Shown one piece after another: positions 46,438-55,487 of a stretch of 64,000 bases of DNA. This DNA is from JAOUEA01 sp963734685. Its GTDB lineage: Bacteria; Actinomycetota; UBA4738; HRBIN12. Within the stretch, counting starts at the first letter, position 1. Every line of letters begins with the position of its first letter. The stretch spans positions 868,001-932,000 of the forward strand of contig CAVTIC010000007.1 in NCBI GenBank assembly GCA_963734685.1, given 5' to 3'. The notes under the pieces were generated by a model, which searched no databases, was not told the DNA's origin, and saw only the letters and a program-made list of their open reading frames with translations. The position numbers were made by a program, and so were the translations under genes.

Positions 46438-47566
46438 CTACGGGATCTCGACCGGAAGTGGCCGAGCCGCCAGCTCGACCTCGACCGTTCGCGTGCCGCC
46501 GCCGGCCTCGACCAGGTCGATGGAGACCGTGTCACCCGGCGACAGTCGGTCGAGCACGGTTCCGAGGTCCTCGGGGGATGCGACCGCCTTCCCGTCGACC
46601 GAGACGATCACATCGCCCTCGCCGATGCCGGCCCCGGCGGCCGGGCCATCAGCGAGCGTTCCCACCACATAGGCCCCGGACTCGACGTCGAGTCCCTGCT
46701 GGAACCGCAGGTCGGCGGTGATCGGGGCCGTCGAGACGCCCAAGTATCCGGTCGCCGCGAGGGGCTCGTCGATCGAGGATTCGATCGTGTCCTTCACGAA
46801 GGCGATCTTGATCGCGAAGCCGATGTTCTCGGCTTGCTCGTTGCCCGCAGAGTTGATGCCGACCACGTTGCCGGCCATGTCGACGAGCGGTCCGCCCGAG
46901 TTCCCGGGGTTGATCGCAGCGTCGGTCTGGATCACGCTCGGATACGTCCGGATACGAACACCCTGTGCGTTCGTCTCGCACTGCGACACAGTTCGGGTCC
47001 TGCGCCTCGATCGTGCGGTCGAGCGACGAGACGATGCCGGTGGTCACGGTCGGGCCACCCTCGAGACCGAGCGCGTAGCCGAGCGCGACGACCCGCTGGC
47101 CGAGCCGCAACCCCGCGGAGTCGCCGAGCGGCACCGTAGGCAGGCCCTCCTCGTCGATGTCGAGCACGGCCACGTCGTTCAGGCAGTCGGCCCCGATCAG
47201 ATGGGCCTCGTACTCCGTGCGTTGCTCGTCGGAGAGGAAGACGGTCAGTCGCGACCCACCCTCCACGACGTGGCAATTGGTCACGATCACGCCGTCCTCA
47301 CGCACGATGAATCCGGTGCCGACCCCCTGGCCCGAGCTACCGTCGGCTTGATACACGTCGGTCGTCACGTTCACGACTGCGGGCAGCACGCGTTCGACGA
47401 CCGCTGCCACGGGCTCCTTGCCGGCATCGATCGGCTCGGTCGAGGTACCGGCGCTCCTCAATCCGGCGGTGCCATCGCCTTGGGATGCCTTGTCGCCCAA
47501 GGATACCGAGCATGCGCTCGCCGCGACGGCGAGCACGGCCATCAGCACGATCATCGTTCGTCTCAT
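46438..47566 (-). CDS. HtrA-like trypsin-PDZ serine protease, frameshifted
   Basis: An exported protease split by a frameshift near 46985-46995. The first part starts MRRTMIVLMAVLAVAASAC (lipoprotein-type signal, Cys at about 18), then GFIVREDGVIVTNCHVVEGG (catalytic His) and CLNDVAVLDIDEEGL (Asp). The second part (from about 46990) continues QCETNAQGVRIRTYPSVIQTDAAINPGNSGGPLVD (Ser), then a PDZ domain (GYLGVSTAPIT..., GIGEGDVIVSVDGKAV). Both triad halves and the PDZ domain are intact, and removing one base near 46990 restores the frame. ATG 47566 has GGGAGGA upstream. Quality control of exported proteins is the family role. Confidence 0.85.
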
Positions 47567-47698
47567 CGAGGGGGTCCTCCCGTTCGGGGGTATCGCATCC
47601 ACACGCGTGATTCGGCACCCCGACGTTAGGGGGTTCACCTGGGAGAACGCTGAGATATGGCGATGATGTTCCGGTGCCTCCTCATCTCGGCTCCAGCG

Positions 47699-48880
47699 TC
47701 AGCTCTTGAGCACGCCTGCCGGCTTCTCCTTGCGCGGGTCGACGAACGGGATCGCGGCGGTCGTGCCCGCGATCCGGTCGCCGTCTTCCGTCTCGACGTC
47801 GAGCCTGTTGCCCGGGCCGGCGAGTGCGATCGGCACCCACACGAAGCCGATGTTCTTCTTGAGACCCGGCGACCAGACGGCGTCGGTCATGTGCCCGACT
47901 TCCTTGCCGTCCGACGAGACGGTCCAGTACTCGGACATCTCCGCACGCAGCTCGTCGCCGTCGAGCTCGATACCGACGAGCTTGCGATCGACGCCCTCCT
48001 CACGCAGGGCCTCCAGGGCGGACTTGCCGATGTAGTCCTGCGGCTGCTCCTCGACGAGACGCTCCAGCCCCATGACGTGGAACGGAGTGTCGCCGAGCCG
48101 GATGTCGGATCCGTAGTTGAAGATGCCTGCTTCGATGCGCCTGCCTTCGCACGGTGCGATCGGCCGGATATCGAACTCTTCGCCCGCGGCGGCGATCGTG
48201 TCCCAGAGCTCGTCGCCCTTCGAGTACTCGAGCAGGTTGACCTCGAAGCCCGGGATCGCCGTCCAGCCCGTGCGACTGATCATCACGGGGATGCCGCCGA
48301 TGTCGAACTCCTCGATCCAGTAGTACTTGATGTCGTAGATCGCGGGGCCGACCAGCTTCTCGAGGGTCTTGGCGGCGAGCGGCCCCTGCACCTGCATCGG
48401 GTGCACGTCGGGCGTCGTCACCTGAGCGTCGAGACCGCCGGCTGCTGCGACGCCGAGTGCGTAGAGACCGGCGTCGGAGTCGGCGAGCTGCATCCACCAG
48501 CGTTTCTCCGCCACGTGCAACAGCACGGGGTCGTTCACGATCGATCCGTCGGGTGCGGTCACGAGCATGTACTTGCCCTGATTCACCGCACAGTTCGTCA
48601 GGTCACGGCACGTGATCGAGTCGACGAGTCGGTCGGCGTCGGGTCCGCTGACTTCGATCGTGCGCTCGACGCCGACGTCCCACATCGTGACGCCGTTCGC
48701 CAGGGCCCAGTACTCGGTCTCGGGATCGTCGTAGTACGCGGGCAGGTACATGTGGTTGTAGACATCGTAGGAGGTGCATCCCGCACGCCGAGTTGCGTTG
48801 AAGAACGGGGACTGCCGGTACCAGGGACCGAAGTACAGCGTTGCGCTCTTCTCGAGCATCTCCTGTCGTTCGTTCACCAT
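47699..48880 (-). CDS. DmdA/GcvT-like folate-dependent demethylase (copy 1)
   Basis: A 393-residue protein of the GcvT/DmdA fold, which transfers a methyl group to tetrahydrofolate. It resembles DMSP demethylase DmdA in layout: SPFFNATRRAGCTSYDVYNHMYLP near the start, WDVGVERTIEVSGPDA, GKYMLVTAPDGSIVNDPVL, and MQVQGPLAAKTL; the folate-binding Asp/Tyr residues appear in the N-terminal part. The second copy (49039-50199) has the same plan. The N-terminal YNHM region is typical of DmdA-like, not glycine-cleavage T protein. A Rieske oxygenase gene is nearby. Methylated substrate (DMSP, betaine, other) is unknown. Confidence 0.85.
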   Translation of the reverse strand: MVNERQEMLEKSATLYFGPWYRQSPFFNATRRAGCTSYDVYNHMYLPAYYDDPETEYWALANGVTMWDVGVERTIEVSGPDADRLVDSITCRDLTNCAVNQGKYMLVTAPDGSIVNDPVLLHVAEKRWWMQLADSDAGLYALGVAAAGGLDAQVTTPDVHPMQVQGPLAAKTLEKLVGPAIYDIKYYWIEEFDIGGIPVMISRTGWTAIPGFEVNLLEYSKGDELWDTIAAAGEEFDIRPIAPCEGRRIEAGIFNYGSDIRLGDTPFHVMGLERLVEEQPQDYIGKSALEALREEGVDRKLVGIELDGDELRAEMSEYWTVSSDGKEVGHMTDAVWSPGLKKNIGFVWVPIALAGPGNRLDVETEDGDRIAGTTAAIPFVDPRKEKPAGVLKS

Positions 48881-48906
48881 GGTGTCGGCCTCCGTGTGAT
48901 GTCGAG

Positions 48907-48924
48907 GCCGGGCGAGTGCCCGGC
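48907..48924 (-). other. Hairpin in the 5' leader of DmdA-like copy 1
   Basis: GCCGGGC (48907-48913), loop GAGT, GCCCGGC (48918-48924): a perfect seven-base stem in the region before the start codon at 48880. It may affect translation or mRNA stability. Confidence 0.4.
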
Positions 48925-48933
48925 GCCCAAGAT

Positions 48934-48947
48934 TGAATCATGATTCA
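48934..48947. promoter_or_regulatory. Palindromic operator candidate upstream of DmdA-like copy 1
   Basis: TGAATCATGATTCA is a perfect 14-base palindrome 54 bases before the start of copy 1. It lies in the AT-richest part of the gap. Such a site is typical for a dimeric repressor or activator. The regulator is not identified. Confidence 0.55.
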
Positions 48948-48968
48948 GTCACGGGTCATGATGCAAGT

Positions 48969-48996
48969 CGGCGCCGCAGGGTTGCCTGCGGCGCCG
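48969..48996 (-). terminator. Hairpin terminator of DmdA-like copy 2
   Basis: A perfect 12-base GC-rich stem (48969-48980 with 48985-48996) and a GTTG loop follow the copy 2 stop (49039) on the minus strand. It separates the two demethylase genes, so copy 1 must have its own promoter. Confidence 0.7.
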
Positions 48997-49038
48997 ATAT
49001 TGAACGCCCGCTCAGGAGAGGCCTCCCCCCGACCTCGA

Positions 49039-50199
49039 CTACGAGACCGGGATCGTCTTCTTCGGGTCGACGAAGGGCATGTCCACGACCGTCGCGGAGC
49101 GAGCCCCCCACTCGGAAGCCACGTCCAGCGAGGTCGCGAGCTCGGCGAGCCCCGACGGCACCCATGCGAACCCGATGTTCTTCTCGAGTCGCGGCGAGTA
49201 GATCGCCGACGTGACCTTGCCGACCTGCGTGCCTCGCGACGAGACGGGCCACTTGACGTTGTTCAGCGCAGGGAAGGGGTCGCCGTCGAACTCGACGCCG
49301 ACGATCCGGCGCTCGACCCCTGCGTCGCGGATCGTCCGAAGGGCCGCCATCGAGATGCAGGCGTCGTCGGAGAGGGTGTCCCAGTCGACGAGGCGATCGA
49401 GGCCCATCTCGATCGCGTTGTTCTCGTAGGTCATGTCGGCGCCCCAGTTGAAGATGGCGCCCTCGATGCGTCGGATGTCGCTCGGGCCGGTCGGCGCGAT
49501 ACCGAACTCCTGACCCGCCTCCATGATCGCCTCGTAGACCTCGTTCCCACGCGAGGTGTCGGTCGTGTAGACCTCGTAGCCAACCTCCGATGTCCAGCCG
49601 GTGCGCGTGACGACCACGGGCACGCCGGCGATCTTCGCGTCGGTCCAGAAGTAGTACCTGAGATCGAGGATGCCCTCTCCCAGCAGCTTGACCATCAGGT
49701 CCTTCGACCGCGGGCCCTGCACCTGCAGCGGAGCCACGTCGGCTTCCTGGATCGTCACGTCCAGGTCCGGGTAGGCGTTCCTGAGGCCGCGTGCGAACAG
49801 CAACGCGTCGCTCGAGGCCAGGGCGAACCAGAACGTGTTCTCGTCCATTCGGGTGAGCACGGGATCGTTCACGATGCCGCCGTCGCTGTCACAGATCAGC
49901 ACGTACTTCGCCTGCCCCACCGCGCACTTCGAGAGGTCGCGGGGCGTCAGCAGCTGGGCGAAGCGGAAGCCGTCGGGCCCCGATATCTCGAGACAGCGCT
50001 CCACTGAGACATCCCACAGGGTCACGGCGTTCAGGAGGGCATCGAACTCTGCCTCGAACGTGTCGAAGCGGATCGGGAAGTACATGTGGTTGTAGACCGT
50101 GAAGCCCTTGGGCCCGTACTTCTGCGTGGCTTCGAAGTACGGGGTGCGCCGGTTCCGGGCACCTCGCTGTACCAGGCCCATGTCGAACGGCTCTGTCAT
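49039..50199 (-). CDS. DmdA/GcvT-like folate-dependent demethylase (copy 2)
   Basis: A 386-residue paralog of copy 1. It has FTVYNHMYFPIRFDTFEAEF, WDVSVERCLEISGPDG, KYVLICDSDGGIVNDPVLTRM, and LQVQGPRSKDLMVKLLG, closely matching the order of DmdA (YNHML..., WDVAAERQVEISG, GNLVNDPVV, AIQGPKS). ATG 50199 has GGAGGGAG nine bases upstream. It lies downstream of the Rieske oxygenase gene on the same strand (76-base gap), so both may be induced together. Substrate is unknown. Confidence 0.85.
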   Translation of the reverse strand: MTEPFDMGLVQRGARNRRTPYFEATQKYGPKGFTVYNHMYFPIRFDTFEAEFDALLNAVTLWDVSVERCLEISGPDGFRFAQLLTPRDLSKCAVGQAKYVLICDSDGGIVNDPVLTRMDENTFWFALASSDALLFARGLRNAYPDLDVTIQEADVAPLQVQGPRSKDLMVKLLGEGILDLRYYFWTDAKIAGVPVVVTRTGWTSEVGYEVYTTDTSRGNEVYEAIMEAGQEFGIAPTGPSDIRRIEGAIFNWGADMTYENNAIEMGLDRLVDWDTLSDDACISMAALRTIRDAGVERRIVGVEFDGDPFPALNNVKWPVSSRGTQVGKVTSAIYSPRLEKNIGFAWVPSGLAELATSLDVASEWGARSATVVDMPFVDPKKTIPVS

Positions 50200-50275
50200 C
50201 GCTACTCCCTCCTGCGGTCGGTGGGCAATCGTACGCCGAGCCGCCGGCTCGAGGAGCAGGCCTCATGTCCCTGGG

Positions 50276-51466
50276 TCAGAGATCCGCGGTATCGGGCTCC
50301 TGAACCTGCGGGGGCCTGCTGGCTCGTCCGTCGACGTAGGCCTGCGCCACCATCGCCATGAAGATGTGCACCTCATCCTCGTTCCACGCGAACGGACCCT
50401 GGCGGAAGCCACCGCTCTGCAGCCCTCGGTACACGGACTCGCACGCCAGCCAGTCTTCGCGATTCGTGATGTCCCAGAACTCGCTCGCGTACGAGGGGCT
50501 GAAGTCGGGTCGATCCTTCGCCTCGGGCGGGAACAACCACTGACATTCGACCTCGGTGCGACCGGGCCCGAGCGGCTCGATGCGGTGGGTCATCACGTAG
50601 TCGGGGTGCAGGCTGAGCAGGAGGTTCGGGAACAGGCCGAAGTAGAAGACCTCTCGTCGCTGCCGATCGTTGAGCCCCCGGATCGGCACTCCGTGCGACT
50701 CGCCGGTCAGCGACATCGTCCGTGCGAAGCCCTTCAGCTCCATGTTGCCGCCCACCCACATGCCGTCGTGAGGAAGGTTCTCGCCGGAGTCCACCGGGGT
50801 CACGTCGCAGAGGGCCGGGTGGATCGACGGGCAGTGGTAGCACTCGTGGTAGTTCTCGGTGATCGTCTTCCAGTTGGCCTCGACCACGTACGCATGGGTC
50901 TCGGCGACGAACAGCCGTCCTGTCTCCCACGGTGCGACGAGCTCGTCGAGGTTGCCCACGTACTCCTCGAACGGCGGCGCGTCGCCGTCGGCGTTCACGA
51001 ACACCCAGCCACCCCACTCGTGCACACGAGCCGCGATGAGCGGGTACTCGGTCTTGTCGAAACCTTCGATGTCTCCGAAGCGTGGTGCGGCTCCGAGGCT
51101 TCCGTCGAGTCGGTAGACCCACGCATGGTAGGGGCACTTGATCGCGCGCAAGGTCCGAGAGGTTCCCGGCTCGAGCAGCTCGTGACCGCGGTGCCGGCAC
51201 GTGTTGTAGAAGCCCCGCAGCCCCCCTTCGAGGTCGCGAACGACGAGGATGCCCTCCCTCCCGATGCGGAACGCTCGTTGGTCACCGGGGATGGCGAGGT
51301 CGTCGGCGCGGCCGACGCACACCCACCCTCCCTCGAAGAGATGCGTTGCCTCCCAGTCGAAGACAGCCTGCGACGTGTAGACGTCCGACGGCAAGGTTCG
51401 AGACTGGCCGAGTCGAGGCGCCAGGACGGGCTGGAGCAGCGTTGGATCGAGCGGAGCGTCGGGCAT
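50276..51466 (-). CDS. Rieske non-heme iron oxygenase, alpha subunit
   Basis: A 396-residue oxygenase of the glycine-betaine/stachydrine-demethylase type. The Rieske [2Fe-2S] site is CRHRGHELLEP...CPYHAW (Cys-X-His, then Cys-X2-His), with residue spacing of 17. The mononuclear iron site is ENYHECYHCPSIHP with the downstream Asp typical of the catalytic domain. Such enzymes hydroxylate N-methyl groups, releasing formaldehyde, with a separate reductase; no reductase is encoded nearby. Combined with the DmdA-like genes it suggests stepwise demethylation of a methylated osmolyte. TAGCCT lies six bases before the ATG. Confidence 0.87.
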   Translation of the reverse strand: MPDAPLDPTLLQPVLAPRLGQSRTLPSDVYTSQAVFDWEATHLFEGGWVCVGRADDLAIPGDQRAFRIGREGILVVRDLEGGLRGFYNTCRHRGHELLEPGTSRTLRAIKCPYHAWVYRLDGSLGAAPRFGDIEGFDKTEYPLIAARVHEWGGWVFVNADGDAPPFEEYVGNLDELVAPWETGRLFVAETHAYVVEANWKTITENYHECYHCPSIHPALCDVTPVDSGENLPHDGMWVGGNMELKGFARTMSLTGESHGVPIRGLNDRQRREVFYFGLFPNLLLSLHPDYVMTHRIEPLGPGRTEVECQWLFPPEAKDRPDFSPSYASEFWDITNREDWLACESVYRGLQSGGFRQGPFAWNEDEVHIFMAMVAQAYVDGRASRPPQVQEPDTADL

Positions 51467-51472
51467 CGGTGG

Positions 51473-51478
51473 AGGCTA
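51473..51478 (-). promoter_or_regulatory. -10 box of the Rieske oxygenase gene
   Basis: TAGCCT on the minus strand, six bases before ATG 51466; leaderless layout. Confidence 0.4.
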
Positions 51479-51531
51479 GCATCGGCTCGTACGCTGTCCC
51501 AGGCATGCGTTCGACCGATGGTCAGCGCGCC

Positions 51532-51921
51532 TCAGATCCGGGACTCCACCTCGCAGATCACCCCCCGCTCGAGGTCCCGAGCGCGTGCGCGCACGTCGTC
51601 GGGGCCAGGCCGGTCGTCCACGGTCCGCACGACCGTGAGGTCCCCCGCGGCGTTGGTGGTTCGGATCCTCGAGTAGACCCGCTCGCCCTCGTGAAAGAGC
51701 CGCACGCGCCACTCGTGCCGCGCCTCGTTCGTGCGGAGCCGGAACTTCAGGGTGATCTCGCCGCCGCTCGGCGTCGAGGTCAGGGTGCATCGATAGACGA
51801 GGCCACGCGAGACGACCGGCGTCGCCGAGGCCGGGAGCGCGGCGAGGGTGGAGAGGACGAAGAGGAGGAGGATCAGGGGGCGCGCGGGCGATCGGATCCC
51901 GGGCGCGGGTCGGGGCTTCAT
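51532..51921 (-). CDS. Secreted hypothetical protein
   Basis: A 129-residue protein with an N-terminal signal peptide (basic start, then PLILLLFVLSTLAALPASA). The mature part has VYRCTLTSTPSGGEITLKFRLRTN and two Cys (YRC, VICEVE) that may form a disulfide, suggesting a small beta-sandwich. No family is recognised. ATG 51921 overlaps the stop of the upstream amidohydrolase (ATGA at 51918-51921), so the pair is co-translated. The downstream Rieske gene starts 66 bases away. Confidence 0.75.
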   Translation of the reverse strand: MKPRPAPGIRSPARPLILLLFVLSTLAALPASATPVVSRGLVYRCTLTSTPSGGEITLKFRLRTNEARHEWRVRLFHEGERVYSRIRTTNAAGDLTVVRTVDDRPGPDDVRARARDLERGVICEVESRI

Positions 51922-53591
51922 GCGCCGGCCGCCTCGTACACGGGCGAGCCCTCCACGAACGTCTGCAGGACCCGTGCATCGCTCAGCTCCGAGACGGGGT
52001 GCTCGAACAGATCGCGGTCGAGCACGACCAGGTCCGCGGCCTTGCCGATCTCGATCGATCCCGTCTGGTCGTCCAGATGGTTGACGTACGCCGAGCCCAT
52101 CGTGAAGGCCGCGATCGCCGTCGGGAGGTCGAGCCGTTCGTCGGGCAGGAAGACCTCGCGGTTCTCGACGCGGTACGGGTAGTCGCTCGCCATCACGCGG
52201 TTCACCGCCACGTGCAACTCCTCGAGCGGGTCGGGGCTCGAGACGCTCCAATCGCTGCCCATCGCGAGCACCGCCCCCGATCGCACCAAGCTGGCGAACG
52301 GGTACTGCCATCGCCATCGTGGGTCCCCGAGGAACGGGATCGTGAGTTCGTCCATCTGTCCTTCGTGGGCCGCCCACAGTGGTTGTGCGTTCGCCACGGC
52401 GCCGAGCCGCCGGAACCGTGGCACGTCGTCGGGGTGCACGACCTGGATGTGCGCCAGGTGGTGACGGTTGTCGCTCTGCCCGTTCACGGCCAGCGCAGCC
52501 TCGATCGAATCGAGCGCCTCGCGGACCGCTCGTTCGGCGAGGGCGTGGTAATGCACCTGGAAACCGAGGCGGTCGAGCTCGGTGACGTACCCATTCAGCG
52601 CAGCCGGGTCGACGAAGGAGATGCCTCGGTTCTCGGTCGCGCGGCCGTGCGCGTCGAGGTAGGGGTCGAGCACGGCGGCAGTGAAGTTCTCGCACACCCC
52701 GTCCTGCATGATCTTCACGCTCGTGGCTGCGAACCTCCCCACTCGGCCGCGCTCGCGAAGGTCGACGAGATGCTCGATCTGCTCCGCCCCCGCGTGGCGG
52801 TCCCACCACAGCGCCCCGATCACTCGGGCGGTGAGGTCCCCACGCCCGGCGGCATCGAGGTACACCCGGTAGTTGCGTCCGAACGCGCTTGAGTCGTCGA
52901 CGATCGCGTCCTGCCAGGCCGTGACGCCCAGTGAGTGGAGGTACGCCTGCCCCTTGAGCAGTCCCTCGTACACCTCGTCGACCGTGGGGTCGGGTGCCAG
53001 CCGCCCGACGAGGTCGGCGGCGCCCTCATGGAGCGTTCCCGACGGCGCACCGCCATCGGCGCGCTCGATGCGTCCGTCGGCAGGGTCCGGCGTCTCAGAC
53101 GTCACGGCCGCGAGCTCGAGGGCCCGTGAGTTCACCCATACGCTGTGCCCGTCACGGTTGGGCAAGAAGACCGCACGATCGGGCACGATCGCGTCGAGTG
53201 GTTCCTTGTGGGGTGTGCCTCCCGGGAAGACGTCCATGGACCATCCCCCGCCGAGGATCCACTCCCGGTCCGGGTTCGCCTGGGCATAGCGCGCGATCGC
53301 GTCGAGGTACCCCTGCTGGGTGGAGAGGTCGTGCAGGTCGCACTGGAGCATGTCGAGGCCGCCTCCGACCGGGTGCACGTGTGCGTCCTGGAACCCTGGC
53401 AGCAGCATGCGTCCTCGGAGGTCGACGATCTCGGTGGACGGCCCCACGAGATCGCGAACGGCATCGTCGCTGCCCACGGCCATGATCCGACCCTTCCGCA
53501 CCGCGACCGCCCGCGCCCACGTTCGTGCCGCGTCGACCGTGTACACGGGGCCGCCGACGAAGGCGAGATCCGCCGTTCCGTTGTCGCTCAT
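51918..53591 (-). CDS. Amidohydrolase family 3 (YtcJ-like) protein, second copy
   Basis: A 557-residue metal-dependent hydrolase. Landmarks are GFQDAHVHPVGGG (metal His pair), VHYHALAERAVREAL, LAHIQVVHPDDVP, and AMGSDWSVSSPDPLEELHVAV, then a C-terminal GSIEIGKAADLVVLDRDLF block that returns to the beta-sandwich. It shares the family with the copy at 17745-19253 but is longer. ATG 53591 begins the family N-terminus. It lies between an ABC-F gene and the secreted protein gene. Substrate is unknown; neighbours do not decide it. Confidence 0.88.
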   Translation of the reverse strand: MSDNGTADLAFVGGPVYTVDAARTWARAVAVRKGRIMAVGSDDAVRDLVGPSTEIVDLRGRMLLPGFQDAHVHPVGGGLDMLQCDLHDLSTQQGYLDAIARYAQANPDREWILGGGWSMDVFPGGTPHKEPLDAIVPDRAVFLPNRDGHSVWVNSRALELAAVTSETPDPADGRIERADGGAPSGTLHEGAADLVGRLAPDPTVDEVYEGLLKGQAYLHSLGVTAWQDAIVDDSSAFGRNYRVYLDAAGRGDLTARVIGALWWDRHAGAEQIEHLVDLRERGRVGRFAATSVKIMQDGVCENFTAAVLDPYLDAHGRATENRGISFVDPAALNGYVTELDRLGFQVHYHALAERAVREALDSIEAALAVNGQSDNRHHLAHIQVVHPDDVPRFRRLGAVANAQPLWAAHEGQMDELTIPFLGDPRWRWQYPFASLVRSGAVLAMGSDWSVSSPDPLEELHVAVNRVMASDYPYRVENREVFLPDERLDLPTAIAAFTMGSAYVNHLDDQTGSIEIGKAADLVVLDRDLFEHPVSELSDARVLQTFVEGSPVYEAAGA

Positions 53592-53664
53592 CGACGCATT
53601 CGCTCCTCCGTGACCCGCAGGTGCGCAGAGGATATCCCCGATCGATGTTCCGGGGCCACGGTCC

Positions 53665-55260
53665 TCACGCGAGGGCGACGAGCTCGAGCATGTCGTCCTC
53701 CCAGTACGCCACGTCCCCCTCGGGCATCATCAGCACCCGCTCCGGGGCCAGTGCCTCGACGAACTCCGGGTCGTGGCTGACGAGGATCATCGCTCCCGGC
53801 CATCCGCGCAGCGCTTCGGCGATCGCGGTGCGCGACGGTGGATCGAGGTTGTTCGTCGGCTCGTCGAGCAGCAGCAGGTTCTTCCGACCCGCGACGAGCT
53901 GGGCGAGTGCGAGCTTGGTCTTCTCCCCGCCCGAGAGGGTACCGGCGTCCTGGAACGCGATCGCCCCCGACAGGCCGAACATGCCCAGCAAGCCGCGCAG
54001 CTGTTGATCGTCGGCCGAGGATGCCGCCCGCATGTGAGTGAGCACATCGATCCCGTCGGCGATGCCCTCGTGCTCTTGGGCGTAGTAGCCCGGGCTCACG
54101 TCCTGTCCCCAGCGGACGTCTCCAGCGTCGGCCTCGGTCTGCTCGGTCAGGATCCGGAGCAGGCTCGTCTTGCCGGCACCGTTCAGGCCCATGATCATCA
54201 ACCGCTCTCCCCTGCCGAGGTCGAAGGAGATGTCCCGGAAGACCGGGCCGGCCCCGTAGGACTTGCGGAGACCCTCCACCGTCACCACCGTGCGTCCGCA
54301 GTGCGGGGGCTCCGGGAATCGGAACCGCAGGGAACGCTCGCGCGACGGTGCCGCGACGCGGCGCTCCTCGAGCCGCTCGCGGCGCGAGTCGAGCGATCGG
54401 GCCACTCGGGCCCGACGCTGGGTCTGACCGCGCATCGAATCGGCGAGTGTCCGCAGGCGCCGGATCTCCTGATCCTGGCGTGACGCCAGTGTCGAGAGGC
54501 GCGCCTCGTCGCGAGCCCGCGCCTCCCGGTACTGGGAGTAGGTGCCCCGGTACTCGACGACGCCGTCGCGGTCCAGGTGCAGGATGCGCGTGATCGCGGC
54601 GTCGAGCAGGCCGAGGTCGTGGCTGACCACGAGCAATGCCCCGTCGTAGGTCGCCAGGAACTTCATCAGCCAGGCCTTGGCGTCCAGGTCGAGGTGGTTC
54701 GTCGGCTCGTCGAGAAGGAGCAGGTCCGATCCGCCGAAGAGTATGCGGCCGAGCTCGAGCCGCCGGCGCTCGCCGCCCGACAGCGCGGCGACGGGCAGGG
54801 CGAGGCGATCCTGCGCGAGCCCGAGGCCCGCCGCGATCGCCCGCGCCTCGGATTCCGCATGGTAGCCGCCGGCGGACCGGTACTCGTCCTCGAGCCTCGT
54901 GAACCGCGCGACACGGCGTTCGGTCGGATCCTCCTCGAGCGAGACCCTTGCCTTCTCGACCCGCGTGGCGAGCCCGACCAGATCACGGGCCTCCAGCACG
55001 TAGAGCAGGGCCTGCGTGTCGTCGTCCTCACGGTGCTGGCGCGGATCCTGCCTGAGGTACCCGACGGCGCCACGGTGCACCACGGACCCGGCGGCGGGAG
55101 GCTGCTCCCCCGCCAGCACGCGGAGGGTGCTCGTCTTCCCCGCTCCGTTCCTGCCGACCATGCCCATCTTGTCGCCCCGGCGCAGGGAGAACGAGAGACC
55201 GTCGACGACGGCGAGGCCCCCGGCTTCCACGGTGAGATCGCGCACCTCGAGCGTGGTCAT
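53665..55260 (-). CDS. ABC-F family ATPase
   Basis: A soluble 531-residue protein with two ABC ATPase domains and no membrane part, the ABC-F class that acts on ribosomes (translation factors or antibiotic protection). Domain 1 has GRNGAGKTSTLRVLAG and LSGGERRRLELG with LLLLDEPTNHLDLDAK; domain 2 has GLNGAGKTSLLRILT, TLSGGEKTKLALAQL and LLLLDEPTNNLDPPS. The charged helical linker (about 235-315) is the ribosome-contacting region. Which ABC-F subgroup it belongs to cannot be decided from motifs. Confidence 0.93.
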   Translation of the reverse strand: MTTLEVRDLTVEAGGLAVVDGLSFSLRRGDKMGMVGRNGAGKTSTLRVLAGEQPPAAGSVVHRGAVGYLRQDPRQHREDDDTQALLYVLEARDLVGLATRVEKARVSLEEDPTERRVARFTRLEDEYRSAGGYHAESEARAIAAGLGLAQDRLALPVAALSGGERRRLELGRILFGGSDLLLLDEPTNHLDLDAKAWLMKFLATYDGALLVVSHDLGLLDAAITRILHLDRDGVVEYRGTYSQYREARARDEARLSTLASRQDQEIRRLRTLADSMRGQTQRRARVARSLDSRRERLEERRVAAPSRERSLRFRFPEPPHCGRTVVTVEGLRKSYGAGPVFRDISFDLGRGERLMIMGLNGAGKTSLLRILTEQTEADAGDVRWGQDVSPGYYAQEHEGIADGIDVLTHMRAASSADDQQLRGLLGMFGLSGAIAFQDAGTLSGGEKTKLALAQLVAGRKNLLLLDEPTNNLDPPSRTAIAEALRGWPGAMILVSHDPEFVEALAPERVLMMPEGDVAYWEDDMLELVALA

Positions 55261-55475
55261 CGCATGCCTCCGCTAGGGGCAACGGCGCGGATCGGATCGA
55301 TCGATCGAGGGTTGAACATCGGCGGGACCTCCGCAGGGCATGGGCGACCGGTGGGCACACCGCACAGGCGCCTTGAGGAAGGCGCGCCGTGCACGAGGGA
55401 GTCCCGCTAACTCATCGAGATCGAGTGTAGCCCGGATCGGAAGTCTGACGCGACCGATCCGACATACCGCCCGGG

Positions 55476-55481
55476 TAGGCT
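55476..55481 (+). promoter_or_regulatory. -10 box of the DUF456 gene
   Basis: TAGGCT followed by exactly six bases and GTG 55488; leaderless layout. Confidence 0.45.
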
Positions 55482-55487
55482 GCGAGC

